Assembly (NCBI GenBank): GCA_030426865.1
Contig: JAUHXN010000082.1
Coordinates: 1 to 10,348, forward strand
Reading direction: 5' to 3'
Source: a bacterium
Lineage (GTDB): Bacteria > Bacteroidota > Ignavibacteria > Kapaibacteriales > UBA2268
Length of the DNA: 10,348 nt
Shown: positions 1 through 5,963 of the stretch, in pieces
Numbering within the stretch: the stretch's first letter is position 1
Layout of the letters: the number at the start of each line of letters is the position of its first letter
Position numbers and translations under genes: made by a program
Notes under the pieces: generated by a model
What the model was told of the DNA's origin: nothing
The model's input: only the letters and a program-made list of their open reading frames with translations
Database searches by the model: none

Positions 1-4
1 GTTT

Positions 5-97
5 ATGAAACGTCGGAATTTCTTACAAAAAGTAGCCGCTGGAGGTTTGTTGATGGGTACAGGCGTAGTTCCTCTCCGAGCAGCTACCGATCCCGAA
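5..97 (+). pseudogene. 5' fragment of a Tat-exported protein gene (signal peptide only)
   Basis: The first 27 codons read as a textbook twin-arginine signal peptide: KRRNFLQK (twin Arg, then Phe-Leu at the usual places), a Gly/Ala/Leu-rich hydrophobic core, and an Ala-Ala cleavage region around residues 26-27. The reading frame stays open to 211, but after about residue 30 it is simply the complement of the oxidoreductase gene on the other strand and has no exported-protein character. I therefore treat only about 5-97 as genuine. The mature part of the protein is missing. In this phylum such signal peptides often head secreted oxidoreductases or sugar-metabolism enzymes, but nothing here identifies the cargo. 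Either an ancestral gene was cut by a rearrangement, or two genomic segments were joined wrongly in assembly. Confidence 0.6.
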
Positions 98-523
98 ATC
101 ACCAAGCTCACCATTGTCAATCAGGTCTTTTATCTTTTGCACAGCAGGCGTGTATATGTAAGTATGATCTACGTGCAGTTGCACGTTGTTCTTCTCGGCA
201 GCTTCTATTAACTTGCGAGCAGTCGCCGACGAATCTGTCAATGGCTTTTCTACCCAAGCGTGCTTACCAGCTCCGAGTGCTGCTAGGGCTATGTCATAGT
301 GTGTATGCACAGGAGTTGCAATAGCAACAGCATCTACCGAATTATCAGCCATTATCTCGGCGTAGTTTGTGGTAGTTTTAGCTTCTGGGTACATAACAGC
401 AAACTTATCTAGCTGTTTTTGGTCGGTATCACAAGCGTAAGCAAGCGTCCAGTCTTTTGATTGGTAGAAGTTCCTTAGTAAGTGATTTCCCCAATATCCG
501 CATCCAATAACTGCAATTTTCAT
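23..523 (-). pseudogene. Truncated Gfo/Idh/MocA family NAD(P)-dependent oxidoreductase
   Basis: The protein starts with a Rossmann dinucleotide fold: the GxGxxG motif is GCGYWG at residues 7-12. An acidic residue follows strand 2 (D32), and the family's EKP motif is at 92-94 (WVEKPLTDS), whose Lys contacts the nicotinamide and substrate. The HVDHTYIYTPAV stretch at 117-128 and the GELGD at 138-142 also fit sugar dehydrogenases of this family, such as those making amino-sugar nucleotides for surface polysaccharide. Family members are usually 310-350 residues; this frame has 166. After GELGD (around position 98) the sequence is the complement of a Tat signal peptide and hits a stop, so the C-terminal alpha/beta substrate domain is lost. 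The surviving half looks undamaged, so the break is recent or artificial. A good promoter lies just upstream. Confidence 0.85.
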
Positions 524-557
524 AGATTTCCGATGATTTTTATTTATTTTGATAATA

Positions 558-588
558 CAAAGTTAACGGCTATTCGTATAAAATGAAA
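558..588 (-). promoter_or_regulatory. Candidate Bacteroidota-type promoter for the truncated oxidoreductase gene
   Basis: On the - strand a perfect TAnnTTTG -7 box (TAACTTTG, 565 to 558) is preceded, after 19 bases, by TTTC (588 to 585), one base off the -33 TTTG consensus. The predicted transcript start is near 551, giving a leader of about 28 bases before the ATG at 523. This fits the known Bacteroidota sigma-ABfr promoter pattern. It is a sequence match only. Confidence 0.5.
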
Positions 589-722
589 AAGATAATACTA
601 TAATTATTGATTTTAGTTACGGGGTTTACTACTTTAGTTTCTTAAAAGTTGTATCTAATATTAGTCAGAGTTTTTTTGTAATTTGGATATAAAGGTTTTA
701 CAAAAAATATTCTTGAGATACT

Positions 723-1703
723 ATGAAAACAATCTTAATCACTTTACTTCTTTTTAGTCAATTCAACTTATTTTCTCAAACCGCCAGAGAATTTTATAAT
801 TCTGGTTGGGATAAACATAATACTCAAGACTACAAAGGTGCAATTGACGAATATACTAAAGCCATAGAAGCCGATGAAACTTATGTTTTGGCTTGGTATA
901 ATCGAGGTATAGCATACCTGATGCTAAACAAACAAGATGAGGCAATGGATGATTTTGAGGAGGTTCTCGAGATCGATGAAAATTACTTTATGGCTCCATA
1001 TCAAATAGCAACCTACTATGCTCAAAATGAGGACTATGCTGAAGCTGAAGAATATTACTCAATGGTAATAGATATAAACCCTGATTTCGAAGATGCTTAT
1101 GTTATGAGGGGACAAATGAGATATGTTTTAGATGAAAAAGATAAAGCGTGCGAAGATTTTGTACACTTACAATCCATGAATAAGAAAAAAGCAGAAGATT
1201 ACTTATTAAAATTCTGTCCCGACCAAGTAGATAAAATGGAAATATTTGCATTGGACTGGCCAGATGAAGAGAATTGGAGAGTAGCTGATAATCGTAGCAG
1301 AGACGGCGTAAACACAATGGACTTATTAAAAGGAGACGAGACTTTCGAAAATTGGACTGAACTTGGTAATATGCAATCACTAATTGGAATAAGGAATGTT
1401 GATTTGGAGAAAGGCATGGATCTACTTTTTATAGAAAGCAAGAAAACTTGTGAAAATCCAATTTTGACTTTCTTGGAAAAGGATTTAAAAGCAGAACATC
1501 CTTGGATAATGTTCACGATAGACTGTGCAGAATATAAGAATGATGATAATCCCGAATCCCAATTATGGTTTTTAATACAAGGAAAAACCTCTTTTTACAT
1601 GTGTTTTAGAGCTATGAGGGAAGCAAAAATAGATGAAGAGAATATAGCTAGATTGAGTAAATTCTTTAAAGCTGGTAAAGTTGATTATTTAAAAAAGGAT
1701 TAA
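723..1703 (+). CDS. Exported TPR protein with an uncharacterised C-terminal domain
   Basis: Residues 1-19 form a Sec signal peptide (Lys2, a Leu/Ile/Phe core, cleavage near FSQ-T), so the protein is probably periplasmic. Four tetratricopeptide repeats follow at about 21-54, 55-88, 89-122 and 123-155, with the usual A/G-x-A-Y and D-x-N/D-P-type positions (for example DFEEVLEIDENY, YYSMVIDINPDF). The last repeat ends in an ACEDF turn typical of Bacteroidota TPR proteins. Residues 170-326 are not TPR. They contain ETFENWTELGNMQSL (206-220), two spaced cysteines (C243, C268) and a closing GKTSFYMCFRAMRE (287-300). This resembles a widespread uncharacterised exported-protein domain with a xNWTE motif and a GKxxxYxxxRAxR motif, but I cannot name it. 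No function can be assigned; a scaffold or stress role is only a guess. The gene stands alone, 65 bp before the peptidase gene. Confidence 0.85.
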   Translation: MKTILITLLLFSQFNLFSQTAREFYNSGWDKHNTQDYKGAIDEYTKAIEADETYVLAWYNRGIAYLMLNKQDEAMDDFEEVLEIDENYFMAPYQIATYYAQNEDYAEAEEYYSMVIDINPDFEDAYVMRGQMRYVLDEKDKACEDFVHLQSMNKKKAEDYLLKFCPDQVDKMEIFALDWPDEENWRVADNRSRDGVNTMDLLKGDETFENWTELGNMQSLIGIRNVDLEKGMDLLFIESKKTCENPILTFLEKDLKAEHPWIMFTIDCAEYKNDDNPESQLWFLIQGKTSFYMCFRAMREAKIDEENIARLSKFFKAGKVDYLKKD

Positions 1704-1768
1704 AAAATATTGACCCCTTAAAACTTTTAGTTAATAACTTGAATCAAAATTGAGCGTAAAATCTAACT

Positions 1769-2371
1769 ATGAAAACAACAATATTAATCATCGCTTTTAT
1801 AATAACTACTACACTACTCGGAGGGGGCTTGACAATAGTAGATAGCAAAATGAGCTTCGAAGAAGCAACCAAAGGAACCAAAGCACCAAAAGAATTATTA
1901 GACTCTATTGTTCTACTTGATGTTGTTTACTACTCTACAGACAATAAAAAGCATCAAGGGCAAATACTAGTCCACAAGTCTGTAGAAGAAGACGTAAAGT
2001 ACTTCTTCCAGATGGCAATGGAAGAGAAATTCCCTATCAAGCAAGTAGTCCCAATAGTAAAATACAAATGGGATGATGATGCTTCTATGAGTGCTAATAA
2101 CTCATCTGCTTTCAACTATAGATTCATAGCTGGGACTACTCGCTTGTCTAATCATTCATTCGGCAAGGCAATAGATATAAATCCATATTTCAATCCGGTT
2201 ATATACAAAGACCCACCTAAGACCTCACCCAAAGGTGCGAAGTACATACCCGGAAACCCAGGTGTATTCACTGCTGATGGACGAATAGTAAAAGAGATGA
2301 AAGCTCGAGGCTGGAGATGGGGCGGCGACTGGACTTCACTAAAAGATTATCATCATTTCGATAAGCCGTGA
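1769..2371 (+). CDS. M15-type zinc peptidase (D-Ala-D-Ala carboxypeptidase/endopeptidase-like)
   Basis: This 200-residue protein probably cuts peptidoglycan stem peptides outside the cytoplasm. Residues 1-24 are hydrophobic and act as a signal peptide or N-terminal anchor. The catalytic core is near the C-terminus. SNHSFGKAIDINP (127-139) is the SxHxxGxAxDi motif with zinc ligands H129 and D136. DYHHFD (193-198) supplies the general base D193 and third zinc ligand H196, the same spacing as in the Listeria phage endolysin Ply500. The GWRWGGDW stretch (181-188) before it is also typical of this VanY/Ply500-like branch. All key residues are present, so the enzyme should be active. D,D- and L,D-type cleavage cannot be separated by reading alone. 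The last four codons (FDKP) lie within one copy of a 13-bp direct repeat, so the 3' end is an insertion or duplication border. Confidence 0.88.
   Translation: MKTTILIIAFIITTTLLGGGLTIVDSKMSFEEATKGTKAPKELLDSIVLLDVVYYSTDNKKHQGQILVHKSVEEDVKYFFQMAMEEKFPIKQVVPIVKYKWDDDASMSANNSSAFNYRFIAGTTRLSNHSFGKAIDINPYFNPVIYKDPPKTSPKGAKYIPGNPGVFTADGRIVKEMKARGWRWGGDWTSLKDYHHFDKP
2357..2369 (+). repeat. 13-bp direct repeat, left copy (inside the peptidase 3' end)
   Basis: TTCGATAAGCCGT occurs here and again, identically and in the same orientation, at 2649-2661. This copy encodes the FDKP end of the M15 peptidase and overlaps the first base of its TGA stop. A perfect 13-mer twice within 300 bp is unlikely by chance, so the block between the copies was probably inserted with target duplication or arose by duplication. 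Confidence 0.8.
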
Positions 2372-2433
2372 TAACTTTATTATTAAACTAGAAAGAAAAA
2401 GGAAAAGAAACGTAAGAACAGTGATAGCAAGAT

Positions 2434-2493
2434 ATTCCCCTCTTTAAGCGTAGCGAAAGAGGGGTGGATCACGCCAAAGGCGTGAGACGGGGT
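2434..2493 (+). repeat. REP-like double-hairpin element, copy A
   Basis: ATTCCCC opens a perfect 9-bp stem (CCCCTCTTT 2437-2445 with AAAGAGGGG 2456-2464, 10-base loop). A short TGG link and a second perfect 7-bp stem follow (TCACGCC 2469-2475 with GGCGTGA 2479-2485, 3-base loop), then GACGGGGT. The same architecture appears inverted at 2587-2640, with different stem sequences that still pair. This is the form of extragenic palindromes mobilised by REP-associated (RAYT) transposases. No RAYT gene is in the window. Neither stem is followed by a T run, so a plain rho-independent terminator is unlikely. Confidence 0.75.
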
Positions 2494-2586
2494 GTTAGAA
2501 GAATAAAAAATGTCGAATTGAGTAAAAAAAAAATAAAAATTTAGTTTAAATAATCAGATAGTTACAAATTATGTGGATATGTAAAT

Positions 2587-2640
2587 ACCCCGTCAGACAC
2601 ACTGCGTGCGTCTGCCACCCCTTTTCGAGAAAAGGGGAAT
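2587..2640 (-). repeat. REP-like double-hairpin element, copy B (inverted)
   Basis: Read on the - strand this repeats the plan of copy A: ATTCCCC, stem CCCCTTTT/AAAAGGGG (2618-2625 with 2630-2637, loop CGAG), TGG, a second stem, then GACGGGGT. The second stem pairs CAGACACAC (2594-2602) with GTGCGTCTG (2606-2614), with one mismatch. The conserved parts (ATTCCCC, AGGGGTGG, GACGGGGT) match copy A exactly, while the variable stem positions have changed on both sides so that pairing is kept. Confidence 0.75.
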
Positions 2641-2648
2641 TTCCTAAG

Positions 2649-2661
2649 TTCGATAAGCCGT
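2649..2661 (+). repeat. 13-bp direct repeat, right copy
   Basis: This copy is identical to the one at 2357-2369. It would also read FDKP followed at once by a TAA stop, so it could be the original end of the peptidase gene, displaced by the block in between. It lies 13 bp before the end of the flavin reductase gene. Confidence 0.8.
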
Positions 2662-2674
2662 AAACCCATTAATT

Positions 2675-3226
2675 CTATCTCAATTTAGTAGGTCGTTTAT
2701 CTTCGTCTTTTATAGTAGCTATTAGAGACTGAACAACTGTTTCAATTTGCTCTAGCATATTGCTATCCGTGATTTCTCCGTTAGTGTTAACTTTCCCTTT
2801 GGCGCCTTGTATTAAAAGCTTTGATTCTTCGGGGAGTACTGTCTCAATTGTTGTCATTATTAAGCTCAGCGACTCATAAGCCTTCTCACCAGATGCAGCT
2901 GCTATAATCATAGCAACTGGTTTATGTGAGAAAACCGTTGTTGATACGCACCATTCTATAGCATTTTTCAAACTCCCAGGAATACTGAATACATATTCGG
3001 GAGTACATAATATAACGCCATCTGCATAATCTATTTTACTTCGAAATTCTATTACTTCTTTTGGGGTATTTTCATCAGTAATACTAGGATTGAAGTGAGG
3101 TAGTTTATCTATACCTTCAAATATATCCAATTCTATTACTTTAGAGTAATTTGCTTTTATTTGGTTTAAGATTTGATGGCTAGTAGAGTTGGGTTTCGTA
3201 CTACCAGAAATGGCTAATATTTTCAT
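2675..3226 (-). CDS. NADPH-dependent FMN reductase family flavoprotein
   Basis: The 183-residue protein has the flavodoxin-like fold of the FMN_red family, cytoplasmic enzymes that pass electrons from NAD(P)H to FMN, quinones, azo dyes or chromate. The phosphate-binding loop SGSTKPNSTS (7-16) grips FMN phosphate. CTPEYVFSIPGSLKNAIEW (74-92) is the family's signature TPEYnxsiPgxLKNaiDW, which packs against the isoalloxazine ring and helps form the dimer. A conserved S/A-rich AAASGE (109-114) follows on the next strand. Length is normal for the family. ATG is followed directly by the first beta strand (KILAISGS), so the start is secure. The physiological substrate cannot be told from sequence. 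The gene is divergent from the polyphosphate kinase operon, with 129 bp between them, and converges on the repeat block at its 3' end. Confidence 0.9.
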   Translation of the reverse strand: MKILAISGSTKPNSTSHQILNQIKANYSKVIELDIFEGIDKLPHFNPSITDENTPKEVIEFRSKIDYADGVILCTPEYVFSIPGSLKNAIEWCVSTTVFSHKPVAMIIAAASGEKAYESLSLIMTTIETVLPEESKLLIQGAKGKVNTNGEITDSNMLEQIETVVQSLIATIKDEDKRPTKLR

Positions 3227-3316
3227 TTTTTCTGAAGAAGAAGATACAGATTGTCTATTATTTTAAAGTTGTGATTCTTTACTAAAAATTAACAGAAAAA
3301 AGACAGCTAAATTTCG

Positions 3317-3324
3317 TATATTTG
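3317..3324 (+). promoter_or_regulatory. Candidate -7 box for the polyphosphate kinase operon
   Basis: TATATTTG matches the Bacteroidota TAnnTTTG -7 consensus exactly. It lies 31 bases before the ATG at 3356 and would give a leader of about 25 A-rich bases, a usual arrangement in this phylum. No TTTG is found at the expected -33 position, so the call rests on the -7 box and its placement. Confidence 0.45.
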
Positions 3325-3355
3325 TTGTAGTAATAAAACAAACAAACTAGCTAAT

Positions 3356-4204
3356 ATGAAATTTACAAAAGAACAATTGTTACAAGCAAAAACTAGAAGA
3401 GATCTCAAAAATATTGCAAATGAGAATGGTATCCCAATCTCAAAGGCACTCAATAAACTGAAATATGAATCAACTCTAGCTCAACTGCAATCTGAATTCG
3501 TAGATTTACAAAAGTGGATAGCTAAAAATAAGATGCGAGTAGCCATATTATTCGAAGGTAGAGATGCTTCGGGTAAAGGAGGCTCTATAAAGAGATTCAA
3601 AGAGCATTTGAATCCTAGAACATCGCGTGTTGTTGCACTCACAAAACCTACTGAGGTAGAGCAAGGTCAGTGGTACTTCCGAAGGTATATCAAAGTACTC
3701 CCTAATCCGGGTGAAGTTGTTTTTTTTGACCGTAGCTGGTATAACAGAGCTGTGGTAGAGCCAGTGATGGGATTCTGTACGAAAAAGCAGTATGATAAGT
3801 TTATGATGCAAGTTCCCGAATTTGAACATTTGCTTTACGAAGACAATCACAAGATAATAAAGTTCTGGTTCTCTATTTCTAAAGGCGAACAAGCAGAACG
3901 GTTCGATTCACGTTTAAGCGACCCACTGAAACAATGGAAATTTAGCCCAGTTGATATGAAAGGTCAAGAATTATGGGATGACTACACTCATTACAAAGAG
4001 CAGATGTTTAGTAAAACACATACTAATTTCAGCCCATGGATAATAGTTAAGGCAAATGATAAAAAACAAGCTCGGCTGGAAAGTATGAGATATATATTAT
4101 CTCAATTCGAGTACGAAGGAAAAGGGAACTCTGGTATATCATTGTTACCAGACCCAAATGTAGTGATGCGATTTAACAGAAGTGTAATACAATTAGATGT
4201 GTAG
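3356..4204 (+). CDS. ppk2: Polyphosphate kinase 2, class I (first of a tandem pair)
   Basis: PPK2 enzymes transfer phosphate between inorganic polyphosphate and nucleotides; class I members mainly turn ADP/GDP into ATP/GTP. Walker A is GRDASGKGG (68-76) in FEGRDASGKGG. Walker B is FFDRSWYNRA (123-132), the strongest signature of the family. The lid is RFDSRLSDPLKQWKFSPVD (182-200), with the basic residues expected to hold polyphosphate. The stretches EHLNPR (83-88) and GQWYFRRY (104-111) are also as in the PA0141 class. An N-terminal helical region (1-60) ends in LQKWI. A 25-residue tail after LSQFEYE (256 onward, with SLLPDP) is absent from the second copy. All catalytic motifs are intact. 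The gene starts the operon, and the next begins 12 bases after its stop. Confidence 0.95.
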   Translation: MKFTKEQLLQAKTRRDLKNIANENGIPISKALNKLKYESTLAQLQSEFVDLQKWIAKNKMRVAILFEGRDASGKGGSIKRFKEHLNPRTSRVVALTKPTEVEQGQWYFRRYIKVLPNPGEVVFFDRSWYNRAVVEPVMGFCTKKQYDKFMMQVPEFEHLLYEDNHKIIKFWFSISKGEQAERFDSRLSDPLKQWKFSPVDMKGQELWDDYTHYKEQMFSKTHTNFSPWIIVKANDKKQARLESMRYILSQFEYEGKGNSGISLLPDPNVVMRFNRSVIQLDV

Positions 4205-4210
4205 GAGGGG
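4203..4210 (+). promoter_or_regulatory. Strong Shine-Dalgarno before the second polyphosphate kinase gene
   Basis: AGGAGGGG begins inside the stop codon of the first kinase gene and lies 6 bases before the ATG at 4217. So perfect an anti-16S match is not seen upstream of the other genes here, which have A-rich leaders. It would favour re-initiation by ribosomes finishing the first gene. Confidence 0.6.
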
Positions 4211-4216
4211 TAAAAA

Positions 4217-4993
4217 ATGAGTAAAATAGAATTAACAGATGAAGATGTAGAACTATTAAACACAAAAGCAGGTTTAATGTCACTTCTTCGAAGAAAAAAA
4301 ACGAATTTGAAAAAATCATTAGAAGAAGTCAAATATGCAAACTCTTTCAAAGAGAGACAAGAAGAACTAATTAGACTTCAAAAATGGGTGATAGAAAATG
4401 ACAAGAAGATTGTCATACTTTTCGAGGGTCGTGATGCGGCGGGCAAAGGTGGAGCAATTAGAAGAGTAACAGAGCATATAAACCCAAGACATTTCAGAAT
4501 AGTTGCCTTGAATATACCAACTGAAGACGAAAGAAAACAATGGTTTTTCCAAAGATACATTAATAAATTGCCCAAACCAGGTGAGATGGTACTATTCGAC
4601 AGAAGCTGGTATAATAGAGCAGTAGTGGAGCCAGTAAATGGTTTCTGTACCGATAAAGAATATAAGATTTTTATGGGACAAGTTAACGAATTCGAAAAAA
4701 TGTTGGTCGAATCAGATACTTATTTGATAAAATTATACTTCTCAATAACTAAAGAAGAACAAGGCAAACGATTTGAAGAGATAAGAAAAAATCCTTCGAA
4801 AAGATGGAAGTTGACCGAAGTAGATGAAAACTCACGCAGACTTTGGGATGAATATACTACATATAAGAAAACTATGTTTGAGAAAACGAATACAGAACAT
4901 GCTCCTTGGAAAATTATTGATGCCAATAATAAACCAAAAGCAAGGTTAGAAGTAATCAATTATATACTAGATACTATACCCTATAAGCAATAA
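4217..4993 (+). CDS. ppk2: Polyphosphate kinase 2, class I-like (second of a tandem pair)
   Basis: This 258-residue paralogue of the preceding gene keeps Walker A GRDAAGKGG (71-79), the Walker B block LFDRSWYNRA (126-135) and the class I landmarks EHINPR and QWFFQRY. It should act on polyphosphate and nucleoside diphosphates. It differs in three ways. The lid reads RFEEIRKNPSKRWKLTEVD (185-203), where the usual DP-x-K-x-W-K-x-S-P has become NPSKRWKLTE and the Arg is shifted by one. The N-terminus is unrelated in detail. The C-terminal tail of the first copy is missing. The pair probably arose by an old duplication and has since diverged, perhaps in nucleotide preference or direction, or to form mixed oligomers; this is inference. 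A strong Shine-Dalgarno sequence and a 12-bp spacing couple it to the first copy, and 17 bp separate it from the next gene. Confidence 0.93.
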   Translation: MSKIELTDEDVELLNTKAGLMSLLRRKKTNLKKSLEEVKYANSFKERQEELIRLQKWVIENDKKIVILFEGRDAAGKGGAIRRVTEHINPRHFRIVALNIPTEDERKQWFFQRYINKLPKPGEMVLFDRSWYNRAVVEPVNGFCTDKEYKIFMGQVNEFEKMLVESDTYLIKLYFSITKEEQGKRFEEIRKNPSKRWKLTEVDENSRRLWDEYTTYKKTMFEKTNTEHAPWKIIDANNKPKARLEVINYILDTIPYKQ

Positions 4994-5010
4994 TTCTAAA
5001 TACTCTGTTT

Positions 5011-5784
5011 ATGGACAAACTAATACAGCTAAATACGAATAATATAGAGCAAGAACATATATGCTGTGCTTTTTCAGATAAAAAGTGCACTGATAGTTAT
5101 CAGGCAAAAAAAGACTGGCTTAAAAAGGAGTTTAGCAATGGCTATGTATTCAGAAGGTTAGATGAAAGGGCAAAAGTATTTATAGAATATGGACCGGCAG
5201 AAAAAGCATGGATACCTATAACTGCACCAAATTATCTGAATATTAATTGCTTTTGGATATCAGGAAAATATAAGAAAAATGGATATGGTAAAAAGCTTTT
5301 ACAATCTGCTATAGATGACGCTCTACAACAAAATAAGGATGGTTTAGTCACTGTGGTAGGGACTAAGAAATATCATTTTATGAGTGATACGAAATGGTTT
5401 CTTAGACAAGGATTCGAGGAAGTAGAGAGAATTTCAAGTGGCTTTAGCTTGTTGGTACGGAAGATAAATAGTAATGCAGAAAACCCGCACTTCAATAACT
5501 CGGTTAAGAGCGGCGAATGTCCAGATAAAAATGGGTTAGTAGCTTATTATTCTAATAGATGTCCCTATTCGGAATTCCATGCAAGAGAATCACTAATTGA
5601 AACTGCCGAAAACAGAGGTCTCCCTTTGAGAATTATAAAGTTAGATACTATGGAAGAAGCCCAAAAAGCACCAAGTCCAGCAACGATATTTAGCCTGTTT
5701 CTAGATGGAAGGTTTATGACTACTGATATCAGTGTATGTATGGATAGCCGTTATGATAAAATAATGGATAAACTTAAAAATTGA
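5011..5784 (+). CDS. YoaP-like GNAT N-acetyltransferase with a thioredoxin-like C-terminal domain
   Basis: The N-terminal half has the acetyl-CoA loop of GNAT enzymes, WISGKYKKNGYGKKLLQSAI (82-101; Q/R-x-x-G-x-G/A appears as KKNGYG), preceded by a strand (NINCFWI) and followed by FMSDTKWFLRQGFEEV (123-138), the usual final GNAT strand-helix. Just before it lies a cysteine cluster HICCAFSDKKC (16-26) that is typical of the YoaP group of Bacillus. The C-terminal part (about 174-257) resembles the YoaP domain: VAYYSNRCPYSEFHA (177-191) puts Cys184 where a thioredoxin-fold active site would be, and SPATIFSLFLDGRF (222-235) looks like the cis-Pro strand-turn. The acceptor substrate is unknown; a thiol or metal-linked role is only suggested by the cysteines. 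The length matches YoaP (about 250 residues). The gene belongs to the kinase operon and overlaps the next start. Confidence 0.8.
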   Translation: MDKLIQLNTNNIEQEHICCAFSDKKCTDSYQAKKDWLKKEFSNGYVFRRLDERAKVFIEYGPAEKAWIPITAPNYLNINCFWISGKYKKNGYGKKLLQSAIDDALQQNKDGLVTVVGTKKYHFMSDTKWFLRQGFEEVERISSGFSLLVRKINSNAENPHFNNSVKSGECPDKNGLVAYYSNRCPYSEFHARESLIETAENRGLPLRIIKLDTMEEAQKAPSPATIFSLFLDGRFMTTDISVCMDSRYDKIMDKLKN

Positions 5785-5963
5785 AATCACAGACTAAGGT
5801 ATGCCCAGCTTGTAATAGTACATTTGATTGTAATGCTAAAGATATAGATAAGTGCCAATGTAGTAAGATTAGTATTACAAAAGATTCAAGGACAAAAATC
5901 GGGAAACTATACGATGACTGTCTCTGCAAAGACTGCTTAATCAAGCTAAATAAATCGAATTAA
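5781..5963 (+). CDS. Cysteine-rich CWC-type small protein
   Basis: This 60-residue protein has eight cysteines in the CWC pattern: CPACNSTFDC (8-17), CQC (25-27, usually CWC) and CLCKDCL (47-53). Such knuckles very likely bind zinc; the family's cellular role is unknown. The only possible start is the TTG at 5781, since an in-frame TAA lies just upstream at 5775-5777 and there is no ATG. The TTG overlaps the TGA stop of the YoaP-like gene (TTGA), which implies translational coupling. At the 3' end its TAA stop lies on the palindrome TTAA (5960-5963), shared with the stop of the methyltransferase gene on the other strand. Missing the Trp of CWC is a small departure from the family consensus. 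Easily lost by gene callers because of size and start. Confidence 0.8.
   Translation: MKSQTKVCPACNSTFDCNAKDIDKCQCSKISITKDSRTKIGKLYDDCLCKDCLIKLNKSN

Larger units (their letters stand above)
2372..2674. other. Gene-free 300-bp gap between convergent genes, filled by a repeat pair
   Basis: The gap separates the 3' ends of the M15 peptidase (+) and the flavin reductase (-). I find no convincing reading frame or RNA gene in it. It holds two inverted REP-like elements about 93 bp apart, an A-rich spacer (2494-2586), and the right copy of the 13-bp direct repeat near its right end. The two GACGGGGT ends (2486-2493 and, inverted, 2587-2594) face each other, so the whole block could also fold into one long hairpin. 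Confidence 0.7.

Noticed and set aside
98..211. Continuation of the Tat signal peptide frame as a 68-residue protein
   Set aside because: Beyond about residue 30 the frame is the complement of a well-conserved oxidoreductase sequence and shows no features of its own.
682..715. TTTG...TATTCTTG as a promoter for the TPR gene
   Set aside because: The -7 box has one mismatch, the spacing is 22 rather than 19 bases, and the transcript would be almost leaderless.
1102..1516. Open frames antisense to the TPR protein gene
   Set aside because: They have no start context or family pattern, and the + strand protein is clearly coding over the whole range.
2437..2464. First stem of REP-like copy A as a rho-independent terminator of the peptidase gene
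   Set aside because: The stem is strong but is followed by TGGATC, not a T run, and the same stem recurs within a conserved repeat architecture.
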